Origin: Fimbriiglobus sp.
GTDB lineage: Bacteria > Planctomycetota > Planctomycetia > Gemmatales > Gemmataceae
NCBI GenBank assembly: GCA_022841795.1
Contig: JALHQU010000033.1
Location: 1-44,610, forward strand
Direction of reading: 5' to 3'
DNA length: 44,610 nt
Below are positions 26,100-33,440 of this stretch, piece after piece. The translations under genes were made by a program, and so were the position numbers. Position 1 is the first letter of the stretch, and the number at the start of each line of letters is the position of its first letter. The notes under the pieces are model-generated. The model had not been told where the DNA came from and searched no databases. It saw only the letters and a list, made by a program, of their open reading frames with translations.

Positions 26100-26492
26100 G
26101 TGCGTACCGAACTCGAACAGCGTCTCCGACAGGCCCACCCGCAGCTGTTCCGGCACCTTCGCGTCGACCCGCTGGCCGTACCCATCGGCCGCGGGATCGA
26201 GACCGATGACGGCTGGTACGAACTGATCGACCGCCTGTGCTCCCGCCTCGACGAGGAACTCGCCCGGACCCCGGACCCGGCGTTCGCGTTCGAGCAGGTG
26301 AAGCAGAAGTTCGGCGTGCTGCGGGTGTACACCACGCCGCCCGCGAACGCCCGGCTGACCGGACTCATCGCCGACGCCGTCGGCGAATCGAGGACCACGT
26401 GCGAACCCTGCGGGGCGACTGGGGCCACGCTGGTCACCCACGCCGGCACGATGCGAACCCTGTGTGAGGCCTGTCGCCCGAAGGGCGACTGA
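26100..26492 (+). CDS. Small zinc-ribbon-like protein
   Basis: 130 residues from GTG 26100; an upstream GTG at 26052 in the same frame is possible, and neither has a strong RBS. The middle reads GWYELIDRLCSRLDEEL, then FAFEQVKQKFGVLRVYT. The C-terminus has Cys pairs CEPC and CEAC spaced like a zinc ribbon. This layout (WYELI..., VKxKFGxLRxY, CxxC...CxxC) is shared by a family of uncharacterised bacterial and phage proteins. It is divergent from the PD-(D/E)XK gene with about 160 bases between. Confidence 0.7.
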   Translation: MRTELEQRLRQAHPQLFRHLRVDPLAVPIGRGIETDDGWYELIDRLCSRLDEELARTPDPAFAFEQVKQKFGVLRVYTTPPANARLTGLIADAVGESRTTCEPCGATGATLVTHAGTMRTLCEACRPKGD

Positions 26493-26624
26493 ACCCCGCC
26501 GGTCGGGTGGTTCGCTCCGTTCTTGACGAACCCGACGCGGCGGGCCGGGGCACAGAGCCTGTCCTGCGGTGCGGCGTCCTCGGGTCCGGGCCGTGCACGA
26601 ACTCCTCCAGCGGGCGGCACCAGC

Positions 26625-26924
26625 ATGTGGTACGCGGTCGTCGGTTACCTCGGGCTCGTCGCGGTGACGAGCCTCGTCAGCTTCGCCGCCTACGGGTTCG
26701 ACAAGCGGCGGGCCGCCACCGGGGGTCGGCGGGTGCCCGAGCGGACGCTCCATTTGCTGGCGTTCTTGGGCGGATGGCCCGGAGCGATCGTCGCACAACG
26801 GCGGTTCCGGCACAAGACCCGGAAGGTGCCGTTCCTGGCCGCCTTCTGGGGAGTGGTCGTGCTGCACGGCATACTCGTCGGGGCGGCGGCTTACATGCTC
26901 TTCGGGGGCGGTGCGGGCCGGTGA
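26625..26924 (+). CDS. DUF1294 membrane protein
   Basis: 99 residues matching the small DUF1294 family. AAYGFDKRRAA follows the first membrane helix, then RVPERTLHLLAFLGGWPGAIVAQRR, then RHKTRKVPF before the last hydrophobic segment. It has about three membrane helices. DUF1294 also occurs at the end of some cold-shock proteins; here it stands alone. Start ATG 26625 is placed by the family N-terminus, and no strong RBS is visible. Confidence 0.8.
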   Translation: MWYAVVGYLGLVAVTSLVSFAAYGFDKRRAATGGRRVPERTLHLLAFLGGWPGAIVAQRRFRHKTRKVPFLAAFWGVVVLHGILVGAAAYMLFGGGAGR

Positions 26925-27030
26925 CGACGGTCGGCCCCGTCGCACGTCCGGGGCGACGGGTTCTCTCCAGAGTGCGGAAGCTTCGTGCCAAGACGCTCGA
27001 ACCGAAAGTCGAGCCGCCGCCACAAAAAAC

Positions 27031-27048
27031 AAAAAGTGGTTTTTGAAA
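27031..27048. promoter_or_regulatory. Operator-like motif, copy 1
   Basis: AAAAAGTGGTTTTTGAAA matches two other sites in the window (31258-31273 and 32182-32202) in order and spacing: an A-run, a G/C core containing GG, a T-run, then GAA. It lies in a gap (26925-27400) that has no gene but holds a hairpin at 27129-27150 (AGACCC...GGGTCT with one bulge), so this may be a promoter or operator region. Confidence 0.4.
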
Positions 27049-27128
27049 CTAACCGTCTCGCCGCTCGGAATGGCGACCTGATTGAGCCGCCGCGGGTGGC
27101 GTCCGATTCCGGTCCTATTCGGAAAAGA

Positions 27129-27150
27129 AGACCCCCGCAGAGCGGGGTCT
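27129..27150. terminator. Hairpin, possible terminator
   Basis: AGACCCCCGC (27129-27138) pairs with GCGGGGTCT (27142-27150) with one bulged C and a 3-base loop. It lies about 200 bases after the DUF1294 gene. A T-rich but interrupted stretch follows. Confidence 0.4.
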
Positions 27151-27400
27151 CTCTACCTGTCTGGTTATTAGGACAAAAACTTATCCTATGGCACACCGAC
27201 ATGCACCCGGTCCGACGCGTTCCGAGCGGTTTCACGTTCGACCCGTTTCACCCCTCCGATCCGACGGTTCTCGGCCCGACTCGCCATCCGTTTCCGACCG
27301 CGACGCACTCCACACACCGACGCGTTGCCCTGGCGGTCCTCCCCCGTTGGCGGGGATAATCCGGGGGTGGCGTTACCGTGGTGCAACCCCGGAGGCGGCC

Positions 27401-27712
27401 GTGGGATGGGACCGCAAGCGGAAGGGACCGGCCGGCGGGTACTTCTACCTGAGCGTCCGCACCCCGGCCGGCGTGAAGAAGGTGTACTACGGCCGCCGCA
27501 CGGCCGGGCACCTGGCCGCCGCCGCGGTGGAGCAGCGGCGGCAGGCCCGGCTCAAGGTCAGGACCGCGATTCAAGCCGAGCACGACGCCACCGCCGACGC
27601 CGACCGCCTAGCCGACGAACTGGCCGTGTGGGCGGACCTGCTGTCGTCCGCGTGGCTGACGCTGACCGGGCACGTTTACCACCGCGGCGAATGGAGGAAA
27701 CCCCATGGATAA
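27401..27712 (+). CDS. Small hypothetical protein
   Basis: 103 residues from GTG 27401, with GGAGG five bases upstream (27391-27395). The N-terminus is basic and aromatic (GWDRKRKGPAGGYFYLSVR, KKVYYGRRTAG) and resembles small planctomycete proteins of the pattern GGRYY...REY. An Ala-rich helix and a tryptophan-containing end (LLSSAWLTLTGHVYHRGEWRK) follow. It overlaps the next gene by 8 bases, a sign of co-translation. Function unknown. Confidence 0.65.
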   Translation: MGWDRKRKGPAGGYFYLSVRTPAGVKKVYYGRRTAGHLAAAAVEQRRQARLKVRTAIQAEHDATADADRLADELAVWADLLSSAWLTLTGHVYHRGEWRKPHG

Positions 27713-28265
27713 GCAGAAGCAAGTTCCAAAGGCCGAGGCCCCGAAAAAGAAGCGGCACGGGTCCGTGGAGTCCGCCCGCGAAATGGTGAAGCTGCTCACC
27801 GTCCGGGCCAACCAGGGGCACCCGGAGGCCGTGGGCAGCATCGAGAAGTGGCTGGAGGCATTCCCCGAACTGAAGCCCGAGTGCCGGGCGTTGGACGAAC
27901 TGGCGGACAAGGCCGTGGCCGCGTGGGCCGTATCCGTCGGGTTCGGCGACAAACTGGCCGAGGAGGCCGCACGGGACGAGGCGGCGAAGCTGAAGCAGGA
28001 ACTGACCGGCGACTCGTCTTCCCTGCTCGACCGGGTGCTGGCGTCGACTGTTGTTGTTGCCCACCTGGCCCACACGCGGGCGGCGGTGATGGCCGCCCAG
28101 AAGGCCGACCACCCCGGCATCCGGGAGGCCCGCGAGCGGGTGCTGTCGGCCGCCCAGAAGCGGCTAGCGGCGGCCGTGACGGCACACCGCCTGCTCGCCC
28201 GGAAGAAGGGCAAGGGGGTGCGGCCGAAGGCGAAACTGAAGATCTTCGAGCCGTCCGCGGCGTGA
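27705..28265 (+). CDS. Alpha-helical hypothetical protein
   Basis: 186 residues. The N-terminus is basic (MDKQKQVPKAEAPKKKRHG), then nearly all helical (SAREMVKLLTVRANQGHPEA, KAVAAWAVSVGFGDKLAEEA). The C-terminal region SSLLDRVLASTVVVAHLAHTRA resembles GLLDSVLAATRAIADLHDEV in the product of 28824-29528, so the two genes may share a domain. The start ATG lies inside the previous gene (8-base overlap). Function unknown. Confidence 0.65.
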   Translation: MDKQKQVPKAEAPKKKRHGSVESAREMVKLLTVRANQGHPEAVGSIEKWLEAFPELKPECRALDELADKAVAAWAVSVGFGDKLAEEAARDEAAKLKQELTGDSSSLLDRVLASTVVVAHLAHTRAAVMAAQKADHPGIREARERVLSAAQKRLAAAVTAHRLLARKKGKGVRPKAKLKIFEPSAA

Positions 28266-28282
28266 GCTGCACGGCAGGCCGC

Positions 28283-28522
28283 TCAGCTGAACTTGAAGCC
28301 GCCGCCCTTCGGCACCTTGAGACCGTGCTTCAGGTAGTAGTCCTTCAGTTGGGCGATCACTTCCAACGCCACCTTCGTGTCGAGGTGCTTCAGGTGGGCC
28401 GTGCACCGCTTGAGTGCGGTCGAGACCGCATCGGCCCCGGCCGCGGGCGGCTTCTTCGCGGCCTTCGCCTTCACCGCCGGGCTCTTCTTCGGCGTCGCCG
28501 GCTTCTTGGGTGCGTTCGGCAT
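28283..28522 (-). CDS. Small basic protein with histone-like N-terminal tail
   Basis: 79 residues. The first ~30 are Lys/Ala/Pro repeats (MPNAPKKPATPKKSPAVKAK) like the tails of bacterial histone H1-like DNA-binding proteins. The rest is a compact helical unit (LKRCTAHLKHLDTKVALEVI, then LKDYYLKHGLKV). RBS GGAGG is four bases before ATG 28522. It converges on the previous gene with 17 bases between stops. Nucleic-acid binding is plausible but only inferred from composition. Confidence 0.6.
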   Translation of the reverse strand: MPNAPKKPATPKKSPAVKAKAAKKPPAAGADAVSTALKRCTAHLKHLDTKVALEVIAQLKDYYLKHGLKVPKGGGFKFS

Positions 28523-28823
28523 GTCTCCTCCCGGTCGGGTTCGGTGTGAGTGACCGCCGTCGGGGCGTGCGACCTTGGTGCTGGTCGTTCCGTTGTACAC
28601 CGGCCGGCTTCGCTCCCGCCCGGCCTTCGTCCCGGCAGTACACGTTTGCCCCTCGACAACAGGCCATACAACCGGCACCGTCTGCCCTCCGGGTTAGCGG
28701 TTTCGCCCGGCACCCGTCCGAGCGGGGGCTAAGATCCAAGAAGCGGGTTTTAGGTGGGACGTGCTTGCCAGGTTCGGTTCGCGTGTTCCCCACCCATCGC
28801 TTGCTGTCGGTCTTGGAGAAACC
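28523..28823. other. Divergent promoter region
   Basis: 301 bases without a gene, between divergently transcribed genes. At 28743-28764 the sequence AAGCGGGTTTTAGG is a weak match to the operator-like motif found elsewhere in the element. No other feature is clear. Confidence 0.35.
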
Positions 28824-29528
28824 ATGTCGCAGACGCGTCGGCAACAGGTGGCGGCGGCGGTGAAGGCCGTCCGGGCGTTCCACGAACTGGGCCGTTCCCT
28901 CCCGGCCAGGGCGTCGCACAAGGACGGCTACGGCCAGGGCACGGTCACCGTCGAGGCCGAGAAGCACGGCCTGAACCCGGACACCGTCCGCAAGGCCCGG
29001 CAGTTCGCCGACCCCGTGAGCGGTTACACGGTGTCGGAAGTAAACGCGTTGTGCCGCTCGATCCGCGACGTACAGGAAGAGCAGGACGGGGCGGTGTTCG
29101 GCCGCACGCACCTGATCCGGCTGCTGAGCGTGCCCAAGAAGCAGCGGGCGAAGGTGCAGACTTTGGCCATCGAGAACGGCTGGTCGACGGCCGAACTGGA
29201 GGCCCACATCGCCGCCCGGTTCGGCAGCCGCCGCGACGGGGGCCGGAAACGCCGCGTTCCATCAGACCTGTCGGGCGTGCTGGTACAGTTGGAGGGCCTG
29301 TGCGAGGGTTGGCGGCGGTGGGCCGAAGCCGTCGTCGGGGACGAGAGCGACGACCATGAATGCCAGGTCCGCAAGCGGATCGAACTGCCGACCGGGCTGC
29401 TCGACTCGGTGCTGGCCGCCACTAGGGCGATCGCGGACCTGCACGACGAGGTGCACCGCGAACTCCAGACCCGCCGCCCCAAGCGGGCGGTGCGGAGGCG
29501 GTTCCGGGGCGAAGAGGGGTCGGAGTAA
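28824..29528 (+). CDS. Protein with DUF1016/YhcG N-terminal-like helical region
   Basis: 234 residues. HGLNPDTVRKARQFAD resembles a helix-turn-helix. RTHLIRLLSVPKKQRAKVQTLAIENGWSTAELEAHIAARFGSR follows the pattern of the DUF1016 (YhcG) N-terminal domain (W/R-H-L-L-L, then ENGWSxxxLExxI). The YhcG-type PD-(D/E)XK nuclease domain is absent. Instead there is a helical C-terminus (GLLDSVLAATRAIADLHDEV) with a very basic end. RBS GGAG lies before ATG 28824. The domain call is by resemblance and moderate at best. A DNA-binding role in the element is plausible. Confidence 0.5.
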   Translation: MSQTRRQQVAAAVKAVRAFHELGRSLPARASHKDGYGQGTVTVEAEKHGLNPDTVRKARQFADPVSGYTVSEVNALCRSIRDVQEEQDGAVFGRTHLIRLLSVPKKQRAKVQTLAIENGWSTAELEAHIAARFGSRRDGGRKRRVPSDLSGVLVQLEGLCEGWRRWAEAVVGDESDDHECQVRKRIELPTGLLDSVLAATRAIADLHDEVHRELQTRRPKRAVRRRFRGEEGSE

Positions 29529-29681
29529 GAGCAGACCGTAGCGTTGGCGGGCGGTGCGTTCGGAAGGCGTCTCGCATCGTGCGGCTCCTGTTCCGAGACC
29601 TCCACCGCTCCCGTCGAACCGAGTGGGACACTTCGTCGACGTTCTCGTCACTTCCGATCCGCAGCGTTGGAACCGGGTCCG

Positions 29682-30572
29682 TCAGCGATCACCATCGTTG
29701 TCGTCATCCGGCCGATGCACCACGAACAGCGTGTGCCCGTCCCCGCGGTGCGTGTCCACCAGCCCCTCTCGCTTCAACACGGCCAGCCCCCGCTTGATGG
29801 CGTCCGGTGACATGCCGCTCTCGGCCGCCAGCTCGTCGTGCGTGAGGGCCAGCCGGCGTTCGCCGCCCCGCCCGCGGCGAACGTAGCCCCGGTGCCGGGC
29901 GAGAGGGGACGCCAGCAGCCCGGTCAGGCACAGGTACAGCACGAACGCCGGCCCCGTGCCCAACCGCCGCAGCACACGCGGGTCGATGACGGTCGGCAGC
30001 CCGTCGGGTTCGGGCCGTTCAACAGGCAACGGGTGCCCGGTGGCGGCGTGCGGCTCCCAGCCGCCGGCCGCCAAGTGGGTTAGGAACAGGCCGAACGGCT
30101 CGGCCGTCAGCCGGTAGGGTGGTTCGTCGTCCGGCAGCGGGAACCGCAGGCGGGGACCGCCGGTGTCGTGCAGCCCGTTGTGCAGAACCAGTCCGCCGCG
30201 GAACCCGGCGAACGGGACGACCAGCCCGACCGGGCGGTCATCCGTCTCGTTCTGGTGACGGGCGAACACCTCCGCATACAGGTCGGCGAGGAACAGCTTG
30301 TGGGGGCGGCGGAACAGGTCGGCGACCTCCACCCGCTCGCCGACGCCCCCGACGTACCGGGCGGCCAGCACGACCGGGAAGGTCGGGAACCGCCGGAAGA
30401 AGCCGTCGAAGGTGAGCCGCCGGGTGCCCGCCCGGCGTTCGTGGGCGTCGAGCAGCTCCCACTTGGCGTCCGTCAGGCCGAACGCCCCCAGCACCATCTT
30501 CACCCGGTCCTCCTCGAACCGGACCTGGGCGGGCGGGTCGTCGTGCAGCACGGCTCTACGGTTGGTGCTCAC
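29682..30572 (-). CDS. Winged-helix protein of the element, second of a pair
   Basis: 296 residues from GTG 30572, which overlaps the stop of the upstream gene (GTGA), a mark of translational coupling. The C-terminus carries a winged-helix-like unit: LALTHDELAAESGMSPDAIKRGLAVLKREGLVD, then a basic wing. The first ~200 residues are mixed alpha/beta with no motif I recognise (RLTFDGFFRRFPTFPVVLAARY, PFGLFLTHLAAGGWEP). In this setting a plasmid/phage-like replication or partition accessory is plausible, but no specific function can be assigned. Confidence 0.6.
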   Translation of the reverse strand: MSTNRRAVLHDDPPAQVRFEEDRVKMVLGAFGLTDAKWELLDAHERRAGTRRLTFDGFFRRFPTFPVVLAARYVGGVGERVEVADLFRRPHKLFLADLYAEVFARHQNETDDRPVGLVVPFAGFRGGLVLHNGLHDTGGPRLRFPLPDDEPPYRLTAEPFGLFLTHLAAGGWEPHAATGHPLPVERPEPDGLPTVIDPRVLRRLGTGPAFVLYLCLTGLLASPLARHRGYVRRGRGGERRLALTHDELAAESGMSPDAIKRGLAVLKREGLVDTHRGDGHTLFVVHRPDDDNDGDR

Positions 30573-31246
30573 GCCCGCACCCCCTTGCGGGAGGCCGCGA
30601 ACGCGTCGACCACGCCGGCGTAGAGCGGGGCGGCCCGGCGGGCGAACCCGTGCGGCAGGTGCCCCGAGGCCCCGTACACGACCGCGTTCTCGACCGGGGC
30701 CTCGCTGAACTGGAACAGGGCTTCGGGCTCGATCCGCCTGGCGAACCGGGTCAGCTCGACGCCACCGTAACTCCGGGCGAACGTGTAGCGGAACAGGGGG
30801 CTGAGCCCCAGGCTCTGCCCCTCGGCCGCCACCGTCAGCCGGGCGATGTCCGGCTCCCGTCCGTACACCTTTTCGTGCAGCGTCATGTGACGGGAGGCGG
30901 TCTCCGTTTCGATCTTGAACTGCAACTCGATGGCCGGGTGGACCCGCGGCAGCTCGTCCTGGTACAGCCCCAGACGGCGGCGTTCGAGCAGCCGGTTCGG
31001 CTCGGGCACGACCGGCGGGTAGCCGACTTGGTTCACCTCCAGGGACCACCGGACGTAGCGGACCGGGTCGACGCCGCACCCAGCGGTAGCGGCGGCCAGC
31101 TTGGTCCAGACGCCGCGGTCGGGCCGCCACACCTTCGGCAGCGAATAGCCGCCGGCGAAGCAGGGGAGGATCTTGGTCAGGCGGTCCCGCTCGAACTGGT
31201 ACACGCGGGCCAGGAACGCGGGGTCGATGTCGGTCGTCGTCGGCAT
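30569..31246 (-). CDS. Hypothetical protein of the element, first of a pair
   Basis: 225 residues from ATG 31246 (AGGAG six bases upstream); an upstream TTG is possible. It contains ARVYQFERDRLTKILPCFAG and PAIELQFKIETETASRHMTL, with no recognised family. An operator-like motif (31258-31273) lies immediately upstream of its RBS, so its transcription is probably controlled there. It is translationally coupled to the next gene. Confidence 0.6.
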   Translation of the reverse strand: MPTTTDIDPAFLARVYQFERDRLTKILPCFAGGYSLPKVWRPDRGVWTKLAAATAGCGVDPVRYVRWSLEVNQVGYPPVVPEPNRLLERRRLGLYQDELPRVHPAIELQFKIETETASRHMTLHEKVYGREPDIARLTVAAEGQSLGLSPLFRYTFARSYGGVELTRFARRIEPEALFQFSEAPVENAVVYGASGHLPHGFARRAAPLYAGVVDAFAASRKGVRA

Positions 31247-31257
31247 GAGCAACTCCT

Positions 31258-31273
31258 AAAAACGGTTTTTGAA
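31258..31273. promoter_or_regulatory. Operator-like motif, copy 2
   Basis: AAAAACGGTTTTTGAA lies just upstream of the RBS of the leftward gene 30569-31246, an ideal place for repression. On the minus strand it reads TTCAAAAACCGTTTTT, matching copies at 27031 and 32182. Confidence 0.5.
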
Positions 31274-31523
31274 TATATCCTGTCCGACATTGATCGTCAT
31301 GCTGCCGGGAAGCACGCACGGTTCGTTCGCGGTGCCGCTGGTGTCGGCGGCGGCGGGTTACTGTTCGTGTTCGGAAGCGTGGGTGCGGCAGATCGGTTCG
31401 TTACACCTTCGATCAACGAGAAAGATTTGGATGGGCTCCCGGCGGAGCCGGAGCCCAATCCACTCTTCTCTCTGAAGACGTTGTCTGTGGTCGTCATCTT
31501 GTGCGTTTTCTCTCTTAGATGGA

Positions 31524-31611
31524 CTGGCGTGGTACTCCACGCCCCCTGGCGTGGTACTCCACCCCCCTGGCGTATCACTCCACCCCTCCCTGGCGTGTTA
31601 CGCCACCCCCT
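31524..31611. repeat. Iteron-like direct repeats (possible replication origin)
   Basis: Four copies of a CTGGCGTGGTACTCCACCCC-type unit start at 31524, 31546, 31567 and 31590 (spacing 22, 21 and 23 bases, about two helical turns). The first copy is also a perfect inverted repeat, GGCGTGG-TACT-CCACGCC; the others keep the left half and vary the right. They lie about 40 bases beyond the end of a winged-helix Rep-like gene. Such arrays beside a replication initiator are typical of iteron-controlled origins. The rest of this 400-base gap (31274-31648) holds nothing else I can support. Confidence 0.6.
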
Positions 31612-31648
31612 CGGGGCGATTCCGCCCGATCGGTCGAGGGGTCGAAAC

Positions 31649-32257
31649 TCATCCGCTATCGGTCCGTCGCTCGGCGGCCTCGCACAGCCGCCCGACCGCC
31701 ACCGGGTCGATCCTGTACAACTTGGGCGGGTTGCGGGCGGGGTCGTGGTCTGAGATCAACACTCCCTTCTTTTCGAGCGTGCGGACAGCCCACCGCACCT
31801 CGTCCGACGTGAGCACACCACGGAGGTCTCGGGCCAGTTGGCGGTAGGTCTTGAACAGCCACCAGCGGTCGTTGTGCTGCCTTCTGACCTTGAGCCGCCC
31901 CTTCTTCGAGCGGGCGAACCAGAACGCGATCTGCGAGAGCACCAGCAGCTCGGCCTTGTTCGACCCGGTGACCCGGACCACCCAGTCCGGGCAGAACGTG
32001 CCCGGCGTGCCGTCCCCGTCGGTCCGCTGGTACTTGCTGTCGACGAAGTCGAGCGGGGACGCGGACGCGACCGCGGCGGGCGGTTCGTCATCCTCGGTCA
32101 GGGTGTTGAACGTCGGAACCTCCCGCGGCAGCCGTTGCCTCGGCGGGTAGGCCGAACAGTTGGTCAGCCCGGAGCTGACGTTTTCAAAAAGCGGTTTTGA
32201 AATCTTGGCGGGACGAGACTTGCCGTTGCCCCGCGTCCCGACATCGGGTACGCTCAT
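31649..32257 (-). CDS. Winged-helix replication-initiator-like protein
   Basis: 202 residues from ATG 32257 (GGAGTG upstream; GTG 32266 is less well spaced). The C-terminal ~110 have the layout seen in plasmid/phage replication initiators and DnaD-like replisome organisers: VLSQIAFWFARSKKGRLKVR, then WWLFKTYRQLARDLRGVLTS, then VRWAVRTLEKKGVLI. This is a helix-turn-helix that recognises DNA followed by a wing. The N-terminal ~90 residues look disordered. Iteron-like repeats lie just past its 3' end. A replication-initiation role is inference, but the pairing supports it. Confidence 0.6.
   Translation of the reverse strand: MSVPDVGTRGNGKSRPAKISKPLFENVSSGLTNCSAYPPRQRLPREVPTFNTLTEDDEPPAAVASASPLDFVDSKYQRTDGDGTPGTFCPDWVVRVTGSNKAELLVLSQIAFWFARSKKGRLKVRRQHNDRWWLFKTYRQLARDLRGVLTSDEVRWAVRTLEKKGVLISDHDPARNPPKLYRIDPVAVGRLCEAAERRTDSG
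32182..32202. promoter_or_regulatory. Operator-like motif, copy 3 (inside the 5' end of a gene)
   Basis: A perfect 8-bp inverted repeat, TTTCAAAA-AGCGG-TTTTGAAA, is the best-formed of the three copies. It lies within the first ~25 codons of the Rep-like gene, so a repressor bound here could block the start of transcription or elongation. Confidence 0.45.
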
Positions 32258-32407
32258 GGTGTTCACTCCGGGACGCCGGCCGAGTCGCTGTCCGCAAAAC
32301 AGCTCGGTCGGCGTCTCCTCGTTAATGGGTTCAGTTCAGCCAACAACCGTATCGCCGGGGCACTCCGCCGGTCAACAGAGGAACGTGTTGCGTGTGATCA
32401 GTGCGGA

Positions 32408-33226
32408 TCACGCAGCCGAATAGAAGCCGCGGACCAGCAACACGCACACGGCCACCACCTCCTCGGGCGTCACCGCCTGCGGGAGGATCGAGGCCGCCCA
32501 GCGACCCTTCGGACGCTCGCCGCTCCCCGCGTCAGACTGCTCAAAAAGCACCGCCCGCTTGGACGCCTCCAGGGTGCCGTCCGGGAACTCGTCGATAACG
32601 ATCCGTCGCACCGTCTGCGGGTGGTGGGCGAACGTCTCGGCCTGCAAGAACGCGTCGTGCTCGTCGCTCTCCCTGACGTACTCGAACTCCGCCAGCCGCA
32701 GCACGCTCTCGCCACGCCCGCGGACGCGAGCCACGCCCCACATGCCGTGCAACCGTTCGGGCGACGGGAACGTGCCCCGGTCCGTCTCCATGAGCATCAG
32801 GTCGCCGGCTCTCACCCCGTTGCCCGACGCCTTCACCGCGAGTTCGCCCCGCCCCAGTCGGAGCCAGTACCGGGTCGGCGAGTACAGGTCGGCGAGGTCG
32901 GGCACGTTCGCCGCCCCCGTTGCTCCCGTCGCGGCCGGCGGGGGCTCCGACACGCACGCCTCCGTCACCGCCATGGCCGCCCCCTTGAACGGCTGCCCCT
33001 CACCGGCGAACAGCCAGGCCGGGCTGATGTCGCTGTTCTGAACGATCGTCTCCAGTAACCTCCGACCAGGGTTTTGCTGCCCCGTCACCACCTTGATGAG
33101 GCCGGTGAGCGACACCCCGGTGGCCTTCGCCATGCCGGAGCGGCTGCCCCCGTGCCGGCGTTCGAGCAGCCATTTCACACGGTCGGTCGGTGTAGCCCAT
33201 TCTGACCTCGCACGCTTCGCCGACAT
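32408..33226 (-). CDS. C1/S24-type repressor (XRE helix-turn-helix plus LexA-like C-terminus)
   Basis: 272 residues. The N-terminus has a Cro/C1 helix-turn-helix (DRVKWLLERRHGG, AKATGVSLTGLIKVVTGQQN, RRLLETIVQNSDISPAWLF). That typical DIxPAWLxxGEG ending is found in phage repressors with an S24 domain. The C-terminus contains VKASGNGVRAGDLMLME and FEYVRESDEHDAF where the S24 self-cleavage fold would be, though the catalytic Ser/Lys pair is not obvious to me. RBS GAGGAGGG precedes ATG 33226. It probably controls replication and integration functions of the element, possibly through the AAAA-GG-TTTTGAA motif. Confidence 0.75.
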   Translation of the reverse strand: MSAKRARSEWATPTDRVKWLLERRHGGSRSGMAKATGVSLTGLIKVVTGQQNPGRRLLETIVQNSDISPAWLFAGEGQPFKGAAMAVTEACVSEPPPAATGATGAANVPDLADLYSPTRYWLRLGRGELAVKASGNGVRAGDLMLMETDRGTFPSPERLHGMWGVARVRGRGESVLRLAEFEYVRESDEHDAFLQAETFAHHPQTVRRIVIDEFPDGTLEASKRAVLFEQSDAGSGERPKGRWAASILPQAVTPEEVVAVCVLLVRGFYSAA

Positions 33227-33440
33227 GACGCCCTCCTCGGTCTGCGTAAGTTGTCCCCCTTGCCTTTGCCTAAACGGGTAGATAATGTATGCCTATTCGG
33301 AAAGTGCGTCGAGAGATGTTCTCGCACGAGTTGCTGGTTCTGGAGTCGGCGGTTCGTGGGACGCACAAAGCGGAAGGCGGGCGGGCATGTCCCGACCGCG
33401 TGAGCGAGAGGGCCAGCCCCCTCGCCATTGACGGAGGGCG

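Noticed and set aside
29682-31319. 545-codon minus-strand frame
   Set aside because: Only its last part (29682-30572) is a real gene; upstream it is a shifted frame of the 225-residue gene 30569-31246.
31297-31578. 93-codon minus-strand frame in the iteron region
   Set aside because: It runs through the iterons, has no RBS and reads Pro/Thr-rich without a recognisable fold.
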